From Verrucomicrobiota bacterium (GTDB taxonomy: Bacteria > Verrucomicrobiota > Kiritimatiellia > UBA8416 > JAIOPI01): DNA of 9,349 nucleotides. The notes under the pieces are model-generated. The model ran no database searches. It was not told the origin of the DNA and saw only the letters and a program-made list of their open reading frames with translations. The translations under genes were made by a program, and so were the position numbers. Positions 1 through 4,853 of the stretch are shown here, in pieces (position 1 is the first letter of the stretch; the number at the start of each line of letters is the position of its first letter). Location of the stretch: NCBI GenBank assembly GCA_027620105.1, contig JAQCIA010000059.1, forward strand, positions 1 to 9,349, written 5' to 3'.

Positions 1-26
1 CGCATAACATGCGCCCCGGTCGTTTT

Positions 27-34
27 TTGGAGGG
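27..34 (+). promoter_or_regulatory. Shine-Dalgarno that fixes the TTG start of rpoZ
   Basis: The sequence TTGGAGGG lies 8 nt upstream of a TTG codon at 43. The reading frame stays open upstream to the window edge, but no ATG or GTG candidate there has a ribosome binding site. This purine-rich site is the main reason to start the omega subunit at the TTG. Confidence 0.7.
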
Positions 35-42
35 TTTTAGAA

Positions 43-267
43 TTGAATATTGAGTTGCTCGAATTGGCCAAGTCCCGGGTTCAGAGCGTCCCGGTGCTGA
101 TCAACATGGTGTCGAAGCGCGTGAAGCAGCTGAATGCGGGGATGCGTCCCTACGTGAAGCCGTTGAGCGTGGATGAAGAGCGGCTCGACATTGCCCTGCG
201 CGAGATTGCCGAAGGCAAGCTGATTGCCGAAATGGACTTTGCGGCCACGGCGATGGAAGAGCGCTAG
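43..267 (+). CDS. rpoZ: DNA-directed RNA polymerase subunit omega
   Basis: This 74-residue protein is the omega subunit, which helps fold and assemble the beta' subunit of RNA polymerase in the cytoplasm. Recognisable family segments are VLINMVSKRVKQLN (about residues 18-31) and DIALREIAEGKL (about residues 49-60), which match the conserved helices of short PVC-type omegas. It is shorter than the E. coli protein of about 90 residues, as expected for that group. The start is TTG, supported by a strong Shine-Dalgarno 8 nt upstream; a longer N-terminus reaching past the window edge cannot be excluded because the frame is open upstream. It lies 85 bp before smpB on the same strand, so co-transcription is plausible. 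Omega is short and divergent, so this call rests on motif likeness and size. Confidence 0.88.
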   Translation: MNIELLELAKSRVQSVPVLINMVSKRVKQLNAGMRPYVKPLSVDEERLDIALREIAEGKLIAEMDFAATAMEER

Positions 268-284
268 GCGCACACGGGAACGAA

Positions 285-309
285 TTCCGGTCCGGCCGGG
301 CTGCCGGAA
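285..309 (+). other. weak inverted repeat between rpoZ and smpB
   Basis: TTCCGG (285-290) and CCGGAA (304-309) can pair as a 6-bp stem with a 13-nt loop. An alternative 5-bp pairing, CCGGC with GCCGG, lies inside it. No T-tract follows, so it is not a typical intrinsic terminator. GC-rich sequence makes such pairings common by chance. Confidence 0.25.
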
Positions 310-352
310 CTGATCGCGATGGCAGTGGAATGCCCGCCAGAAGGAGCTCGCC

Positions 353-829
353 ATGGGCTCCCCCGCCCAGACGAAAGAGACAGCCGGTGTACTGACTTCC
401 AACCGGAAGGCTCGGCACGACTACCATATTCTGCAGCGCATTGAGGCGGGCATCGCCCTGCGCGGGACTGAGGTGAAGGCCCTGCGCGCTGGGCATGCCA
501 GCCTGACGGGGGCCTACGCCCTGGCTGAAGAGAATGGCCTTTGGCTCAAGCATCTCAGTATCCCGGCTTACGAGCACGGGAACCGGTTCAATCACGAGCC
601 CGAGCGCCCGCGGCGGCTATTGCTGCATGCGAACGAAATCCGCCGGCTGGCGCAGGCGGTTGAGCAGCAGGGACAGGCCCTGATTCCGCTGAGCATTTAC
701 CTCAAGAAGGGGCTCATCAAGGTGGAGCTTGGCGTGTGTCGCGGGAAGACGCACGGCGACCGACGCGAGACCATCAAGGCGCGCACGACCGAGCGTGAAG
801 TGCGGCGGGCGATCGCGTCGCGCAAATGA
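353..829 (+). CDS. smpB: SsrA-binding protein SmpB
   Basis: SmpB binds tmRNA (SsrA) and delivers it to stalled ribosomes for trans-translation and tagging of incomplete proteins. The 158-residue product matches the usual length of 150-160. Family signatures are all present: NRKARHDYHI (about residues 17-26), GTEVKALRAGHASL, YEHGNRFNHEP, the LLLH...EI segment, and the C-terminal RGKTHGDRRETIK, which corresponds to the usual RGKKxxDKRxxIK. In that last motif the second Lys is Thr, a minor change. The ATG start is preceded by AAGGAG with 6 nt spacing. The residues before the conserved core (about 15) are typical in length. The basic C-terminal tail (TEREVRRAIASRK) fits the helix that enters the decoding centre. 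The ssrA RNA gene is not in this window. Confidence 0.97.
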   Translation: MGSPAQTKETAGVLTSNRKARHDYHILQRIEAGIALRGTEVKALRAGHASLTGAYALAEENGLWLKHLSIPAYEHGNRFNHEPERPRRLLLHANEIRRLAQAVEQQGQALIPLSIYLKKGLIKVELGVCRGKTHGDRRETIKARTTEREVRRAIASRK

Positions 830-935
830 TCAGGCTCGCAGCGCTGCCGTGCGGCGCATCCGGATTGATAAGCATGCGAAGGGCGGCATGGTCATGATCC
901 CTAATCCCTTGCCAAGGGAGGGCGGGAGGAGGATA

Positions 936-980
936 ATGCGGGCAACTTGGAGACATTATGGGACGCTTTGGTCCAACTGA
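936..980 (+). other. possible 14-codon leader ORF overlapping the tatA start
   Basis: An ATG at 936 follows GGGAGGAGG (924-932) with about 6 nt from the GGAGG core. This is a better ribosome binding site than the one in front of tatA. It would encode MRATWRHYGTLWSN and stop at 978-980, 20 nt inside tatA in another frame. It could couple translation to tatA or be a chance ORF in purine-rich DNA. There is no conservation evidence. Confidence 0.2.
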
Positions 981-1149
981 AATTATCGTCCTGCTGGCCG
1001 TGATTCTGCTGTTGTTCGGCGCCAAACGCTTGCCGGAACTGGCGCGTTCGATCGGCAGAAGCCTGAGCGAGTTCAAGAAGGGGCGCGACGATGGTGCCCG
1101 CGACAATCTGGCGGATAAGAAGCCGGACGAGTCGAACCCTCAATCCTGA
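958..1149 (+). CDS. tatA: twin-arginine translocase subunit TatA/TatE family
   Basis: TatA oligomerises in the cytoplasmic membrane to form the passage for folded proteins carrying twin-arginine signal peptides. The 63-residue protein has the family's full layout. A short N-terminus with GPTE (Glu8) leads into a single hydrophobic helix (about residues 9-20), then the hallmark FGAKRLPELARSIGRS (FG hinge plus amphipathic helix), a basic SEFKKG segment, and a short polar, charged tail. The FG hinge and LPEL motif make TatA/E more likely than TatB. The ATG start has TTGGAG (947-952) 5 nt upstream. Its 3' end overlaps the 3' end of the convergent minus-strand gene by 10 bp. No tatC is visible in the window, so this is a detached tat locus, which is common outside the proteobacteria. 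Confidence 0.92.
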   Translation: MGRFGPTEIIVLLAVILLLFGAKRLPELARSIGRSLSEFKKGRDDGARDNLADKKPDESNPQS

Positions 1150-1913
1150 GGCGCAGATGCGGGTTCCGGGATGGCTTCCACGGAACCGCCTGCGAGATTG
1201 AGCGGCGCGAAAAAGGAATCCTGCACCTTGGCCGGTGCCGGGGCCTGCACCCGTGCGACACCATCCCGGCCATCCTTGATGCCCTGATTCACCGTGCGCA
1301 GGAGCTGCTCCACGTGCGGGGTCCAGGGGCTTTGGGGGTGGGACGCCAGGAACTGTTCATACACGATGCGGGCCTGCGTGAGGCGGCCCAACTGCTCGAG
1401 GCAGCGCGCCTGGCCGAGCGTGGCCTGGGCGAACAGGAAGTGTGTCGGGAGCTTTGCGGCAAAATCCTCGAAGCCGCGCAGGGCCGCATCGAACTGCCCC
1501 TGTGCCTCCACGCAATGCACGGTTCCCAGTTCCGCCACGGGGGCGAAGGCATGCGTGGCATAGGTGGCGGTGAAGGTGGCATATTTTTTTGAAGCGAGGG
1601 TATAGTCGCCGGCGTTGAAGTAGGCGTGGGCGATTTTCAGCAGGGCCAGCGGTGCGGCCGGGGTCTTGCCGAAATCACTGACGACACGCTCCAGTTCATC
1701 AAAGGATTGGGCAGACGACATGAGCATCAGGGCATCGTGGCGGCTGGCATCGGCCCGGCTGCGTGCATAGAGGAGCCCGAGCACAACAAGCAGCGCGAGT
1801 CCGGCGCCCGCGACCAGCGGAATGCCAATGCGCTTCAGTTTTTGCACGGGGTCATGCAGATCTTCCGGCATGCCGACAATGGGTGAATTGGGCGTTGGTG
1901 TAGACGCGCTCAT
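1140..1913 (-). CDS. membrane-anchored TPR-like protein (YfgM-like layout)
   Basis: The predicted 257-residue protein has a short cytoplasmic N-terminus ending in basic KLKR (residues 25-28), one membrane helix (about 29-49, Leu/Val/Ala/Gly rich), then a helical domain of tandem TPR-like hairpins (about 55-200). Pieces such as KIAHAYFNAGDYTLASKKY, AALRGFEDFAAKLP and CLEQLGRLTQARIVYEQFL show the TPR spacing. The C-terminal tail of about 50 residues is Pro/Ala rich and probably disordered. This layout resembles YfgM, an ancillary SecYEG/chaperone-network subunit, but the match is at architecture level only. I chose the ATG at 1911-1913 because GAAGGA lies 6 nt upstream; an in-frame ATG 11 codons earlier lacks such a site. 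The gene converges on tatA and diverges from the exported helical protein at 2062. Its exact function is unknown. Confidence 0.8.
   Translation of the reverse strand: MSASTPTPNSPIVGMPEDLHDPVQKLKRIGIPLVAGAGLALLVVLGLLYARSRADASRHDALMLMSSAQSFDELERVVSDFGKTPAAPLALLKIAHAYFNAGDYTLASKKYATFTATYATHAFAPVAELGTVHCVEAQGQFDAALRGFEDFAAKLPTHFLFAQATLGQARCLEQLGRLTQARIVYEQFLASHPQSPWTPHVEQLLRTVNQGIKDGRDGVARVQAPAPAKVQDSFFAPLNLAGGSVEAIPEPASAPQD
1162..1187. other. inverted repeat just past the tatA stop
   Basis: GGTTCCG (1162-1168) pairs perfectly with CGGAACC (1181-1187), with a 12-nt loop; two more pairs are possible past a one-base bulge. It starts 13 nt after the tatA stop and lies inside the last codons of the opposing gene. 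No T-tract follows on either strand, so it is not a standard terminator. It could stabilise the tatA mRNA 3' end. Confidence 0.3.
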
Positions 1914-1919
1914 ACGTGT

Positions 1920-1925
1920 TCCTTC
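1920..1925 (-). promoter_or_regulatory. Shine-Dalgarno deciding the start of the TPR-like gene
   Basis: On the minus strand GAAGGA stands 6 nt before the ATG at 1913-1911. This favours that start over the upstream in-frame ATG at 1946-1944, whose added residues (MARTHFCEGTR) look like translated leader. Confidence 0.65.
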
Positions 1926-2061
1926 GCAAAAATGTGTGCGGGCCATTGAACCAAAGTGGTGCGCCGCCTGCCAGCAGAAAGGGTGGAATAGTTGGGGGGG
2001 CTGGGGAACGGCACGTATCGGCGTTGACGGGCTGGCGGAGGGAGGAGTACGTTTAAGCTGG

Positions 2062-2700
2062 ATGCACGCAAGACTTATATGGGCGGTGGTGCTGGCGCTG
2101 GGGCTGGCCTTGCCCGGCCTCGCCCTCGATCACGCTGAGGATCGGGTAGCCTATGTGCCGGGCGCCGTGGCGGAGCATCCGGATTTTGACGCGCGGGCGC
2201 AGTCGCAGGCAGGGCGCGCGTTGCGTGAGAAGGCGCTGGCTAAGCGTGCGGCGTATGAAGCGGCGCTGGCCCGGTTGCCCGATGTGGGCGCCCTCGACAA
2301 GCGCATTGCCGCAACCCGTGCGAAGCAGGATGACCTGGCGATCCGGCGCGAAGCGGCCGCGGAGGAACACGGCGATTCGCGTTCCCTGCAGCGCGACGCC
2401 TGGATCGAGGCACGCGACGCGTTGCTGACCCTGCGGGAAGCATCGGACGTGAGTGCCGACAGTCTGGCCGCAGCGGAGCAGCGGGCGGACGCCGCGCATC
2501 GTGCCTTTCGTGACGCCATGGCAACCCTGCCGGACGTGCAGGATCTTGATCATGCCCTCGCGGCGGCGCGCGCGGAATTGAGCGAGCTATACATCCAGCG
2601 CCGCGCCATGGAAGAATCCAGCACCGCGCACCTGGCCCCCGAGCGCCAGGCGATGGCGGAGGCCGAGGCCGCGTACCTCCAATACGTCTACGGGCAGTGA
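2062..2700 (+). CDS. exported helical/coiled-coil protein with internal duplication, unknown function
   Basis: I do not recognise a named family. The 212-residue protein begins with a clear signal peptide: Arg4, a hydrophobic core (about residues 5-17) and a likely signal peptidase I site after GLA (residue 21). There is no lipobox Cys. The rest is Ala/Glu/Arg/Leu-rich and predicted helical, probably coiled coil. Two copies of a unit are visible about 84 residues apart: AYEAALARLPDVGALDKRIA (from residue 64) and AFRDAMATLPDVQDLDHALA (from residue 148), each followed by a helix containing an RR or RRE pair. The ATG at 2062 is the first plausible start. The nearest Shine-Dalgarno, GGAGGAG at 2041-2047, is 14 nt away, which is long. 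It is transcribed divergently from the membrane TPR-like gene, suggesting an envelope role, but this is inference. Confidence 0.75.
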   Translation: MHARLIWAVVLALGLALPGLALDHAEDRVAYVPGAVAEHPDFDARAQSQAGRALREKALAKRAAYEAALARLPDVGALDKRIAATRAKQDDLAIRREAAAEEHGDSRSLQRDAWIEARDALLTLREASDVSADSLAAAEQRADAAHRAFRDAMATLPDVQDLDHALAAARAELSELYIQRRAMEESSTAHLAPERQAMAEAEAAYLQYVYGQ

Positions 2701-2732
2701 GCGCCAGCCCGCGCGTGTCAGGGAGTTGTAAA

Positions 2733-2746
2733 ATCGCGCCGGCGAT
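2733..2746. other. short perfect inverted repeat upstream of the lipid operon
   Basis: ATCGC (2733-2737) and GCGAT (2742-2746) flank a 4-nt centre. It lies 33 bp after the stop of the exported helical protein and about 35 bp before a possible -10 box. It could be an operator half-site pair or a weak RNA hairpin. With only 5 bp per arm, chance is a real alternative. Confidence 0.25.
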
Positions 2747-2779
2747 AACCTGATTCTCGCGCTGCGGCATGCGGCATGC

Positions 2780-2787
2780 TATTTAAT
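2780..2787 (+). promoter_or_regulatory. candidate -10 region of the lipid operon
   Basis: TATTTAAT is the most A/T-rich patch in the intergenic stretch and contains TTTAAT, five of six matches to the sigma-70 -10 consensus. No good -35 is seen at 17 bp; that position reads GCGCTG. A tandem 7-bp repeat, GCGGCAT twice (2764-2777), sits directly upstream and could serve as an activator or repressor site. Transcription would start near 2794 and leave a leader of about 80 nt. Confidence 0.3.
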
Positions 2788-2797
2788 GTGCGGTGAG

Positions 2798-2813
2798 GCC
2801 GGGCTTGCCCGGC
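2798..2813 (+). promoter_or_regulatory. leader hairpin 1 of the lipid operon
   Basis: GCCGGG and CCCGGC are perfectly complementary around a CTTG tetraloop, giving a very stable small hairpin in the predicted 5' leader. No T-tract follows, so it is not an intrinsic terminator by itself. Confidence 0.45.
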
Positions 2814-2827
2814 TGGCGGACTCCGGC

Positions 2828-2852
2828 GTCCTGCGTGCCTGGCGCGCAGGAC
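2828..2852 (+). promoter_or_regulatory. leader hairpin 2 of the lipid operon
   Basis: GTCCTGCG (2828-2835) and CGCAGGAC (2845-2852) form a perfect 8-bp stem with a 9-nt loop. It ends 24 nt before the ATG of the patatin gene, which lacks a recognisable Shine-Dalgarno. Its position suggests it could affect ribosome access, but no ligand-binding RNA class is recognised. Confidence 0.45.
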
Positions 2853-2876
2853 GAGGCAGCGTGGCATGCAAATTCC

Positions 2877-4853
2877 ATGAACACATACGCCGAAATTCTG
2901 CGGGATAATCCACTGTTTCGTCGCCTGCCGCGGCGGGGGCTGGCGCAACTCGGTGAGAACGCCACGCAGGTGGAATTTCGCAAGGGCAGCACGATTGTGC
3001 GGGATGGCGATCCCGCCGACGCCTTGCACGTGATCCTGAGCGGGCGCTGCGAAACGGTCGTCAGTCTGGCGAGCGGGAATCAGCACCTGGTGGACGTGTA
3101 CGGTCCGGGCAGTATCTTTGACGAACGCGCCATTCTCAGTCGCGATCGTGTCAGCGCGACGGTGCGCGTGCTGACGGATTGCGTGGTGCTGCGCCTGCCG
3201 GCGGCGGATGTGCGCGACGTAATGCAGCGGTATCCGGTGTTCGAGAAAGAACTGATCCGGCGCGTGTATGGGCACTACCGCGCGTTGCGGCATGGTCCCG
3301 CCACGGAAAAACTCGGACGCATCGCGGTGGTGCGCAGCGTCGCACAGCGCTTGCACGGGAGTGATGTGTTGCGGAACGTGGCATCGGCGTTGCGCGCGAC
3401 GACGGGGCGCTCGGTCCTGTTCTGTGACGTTGTGCGCGACGGCACGGGGTTGTCGCTGTCGGACTGGCGCAAGCTGCCGCCCTGTTCGCTTGAGGAACTG
3501 CGCTCGGTCGCAGAAGTGCACAAATCCAGCAGCGGGGTGTGGGAGCTCCCCCTGCGCGCGCGCGGTGATGGCACTGAAGCGGAGTCCGTGGCGCCGATCC
3601 TCAGCCATCTGGCGCGTTACGCGCGGTACCTGCTGCTCCATCTCGATCCCTCCGTGCCCGATCCGCTCGCGTTGCAGCTCCTGATGCAGTCGGATTTGCC
3701 ATACTTGCTTTTCGGCCAACGGGCTGAGGACACGGCGGCGGTGCGTGCGTTCGGACGGGTGATCGCGGAACATCCTTCGCGGGAACTGGTGCGTGTGTTG
3801 CCGCTGGTCTGTCTGGAGCCCGGCGAACGCGCGATGGCGCAGGACGTGCTGGCCGAGCGCACGGGACTGCCGGTGCACGGGGTGCTGGAGTCCCTACCGC
3901 CTGGTGAAGCCGAACCGCGGGCGCACTACGCGCGCCATCCGGGTGATCGCTGCAGCGTCCGTGTCCGGCAGCTGGCGCGCGAGATCGGCCGCTGCCGGAT
4001 CGGTCTGGCGTTGTCATCGGGCGGGGCCAAATCGCTGGCGCACATCGGCGTGATTCAGGTGCTCGAAGAGAACGGCATTGATGCAGATGTTGTGGCGGGC
4101 ACGAGCATGGGCAGCATGATCGCGGCGCTGTGGGCGTTTGGACTGAATGGGCAGGAGATTGCCAAGATCGCCATGCGCAACGAACGTCCCTGGGCCTTGC
4201 TGGGGCTGGTGGATCCGGTCTTTCCACCGCGGCGTGGATTCATTCGCGGCGGCGTGGTTCCGCGGATTGTGCGGGACGCCATCGGCGATGTGAACTTTGC
4301 GGATATGTTGCGCCAGTTGCGTGTGGTGGCGACCGATCTGGACACGCTGGAGCGCGTGGTTTTTGACAGTGGCCCGGTGGTGCCGGTCGTGCATGCCAGC
4401 ATGGCCATGCCCGGCATCGTGGTGCCCGTGCGGCATGGGGGACGCACGCTCGTGGACGGCGGTGTGGCGGAGCCGCTGCCGGTCAACGTGCTCACGGAGA
4501 TGGGGGTGGATCGCATTCTCGCGGTGAATACGATCCCGAACCCCGAAGACATGAAACAGTGCATCCTGACGGGTGCGGCCAGTAACCGCGAAAATACCGG
4601 TCCGCTGCAAGGGGTGTTGGATCGCTACGTCAACTACTTTGCGCGCGGCAACATTCTGGATATCTGGGCGAAGAGCATGCATGGGGCGGAAACGCGCGTG
4701 GCCGAGGAAGCATGTAAGCTGGCGGATGTGGTCTTGCGTCCGATATCTTGTGAAGGACGCTGGCACGACTTTGGGCGGCCGGCGCGCTATATTGCCCTGG
4801 GGCGCCAGGTGGCGGAAGCGGCCTTGCCTGAAATTCGAGGACTGATGCGCTGA
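2877..4853 (+). CDS. cNMP-binding-like / degenerate ParA-like / patatin phospholipase fusion (NTE family)
   Basis: This 658-residue protein probably hydrolyses acyl esters of membrane (lyso)phospholipids. Residues about 10-125 form a CRP-type cyclic-nucleotide-binding fold whose phosphate-binding cassette reads FDERAILSRDRVSAT (81-95). The usual FGE is FDE and the usual Arg position is Val, with Arg one residue earlier, so cAMP binding is doubtful. Residues about 145-370 resemble a SIMIBI (ParA/MinD) fold without its P-loop. The patatin domain (about 375-560) has the oxyanion loop SSGGAKS (380-386, two Gly replaced by Ser), the nucleophile elbow GTSMGS with Ser410, and DGG with Asp527, so the catalytic dyad is intact. 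I start at the ATG at 2877; an in-frame GTG at 2793 would translate the two leader hairpins into unrelated residues. The stop overlaps the ligase start (TGATG). Confidence 0.92.
   Translation: MNTYAEILRDNPLFRRLPRRGLAQLGENATQVEFRKGSTIVRDGDPADALHVILSGRCETVVSLASGNQHLVDVYGPGSIFDERAILSRDRVSATVRVLTDCVVLRLPAADVRDVMQRYPVFEKELIRRVYGHYRALRHGPATEKLGRIAVVRSVAQRLHGSDVLRNVASALRATTGRSVLFCDVVRDGTGLSLSDWRKLPPCSLEELRSVAEVHKSSSGVWELPLRARGDGTEAESVAPILSHLARYARYLLLHLDPSVPDPLALQLLMQSDLPYLLFGQRAEDTAAVRAFGRVIAEHPSRELVRVLPLVCLEPGERAMAQDVLAERTGLPVHGVLESLPPGEAEPRAHYARHPGDRCSVRVRQLAREIGRCRIGLALSSGGAKSLAHIGVIQVLEENGIDADVVAGTSMGSMIAALWAFGLNGQEIAKIAMRNERPWALLGLVDPVFPPRRGFIRGGVVPRIVRDAIGDVNFADMLRQLRVVATDLDTLERVVFDSGPVVPVVHASMAMPGIVVPVRHGGRTLVDGGVAEPLPVNVLTEMGVDRILAVNTIPNPEDMKQCILTGAASNRENTGPLQGVLDRYVNYFARGNILDIWAKSMHGAETRVAEEACKLADVVLRPISCEGRWHDFGRPARYIALGRQVAEAALPEIRGLMR

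Noticed and set aside
1..28. CGCAT/ATGCG stem at the left edge followed by a T-run as an intrinsic terminator
   Set aside because: The T-run starts 10 nt after the stem rather than directly, and the stem is only 5 bp with its upstream part out of view.
865..898. TTGATA ... CATGAT as a tatA promoter
   Set aside because: The spacing is about 22 bp and the -10 match is poor.
838..918. Palindrome GCAGCGCTGC (838-847) and hairpin CCCTT-GCC-AAGGG (906-918) after smpB as terminators
   Set aside because: Neither is followed by a T-tract and both have very short stems or no loop, so they do not support a termination call.
2024..2053. TTGACG ... TACGTT as a promoter giving a leaderless transcript for the exported helical protein
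   Set aside because: The -35 match is good but the -10 matches the consensus at only three positions, so the evidence is too thin.
1822..2061. N-terminal extension of the exported helical protein back to an ATG at 1822
   Set aside because: It would bury a textbook signal peptide inside the protein and overlap the start of the divergent gene.
2793..2876. Upstream GTG start for the lipase, adding 28 residues
   Set aside because: The added residues do not resemble a cNMP-domain N-terminus, there is no ribosome site before the GTG, and the stretch contains two perfect inverted repeats better read as leader.
2718..3878. Minus-strand open frame of 386 codons antisense to the lipase N-terminus
   Set aside because: Its composition is Arg/His/Gln rich without motifs, and it lies over the well-supported cNMP-like and central domains.
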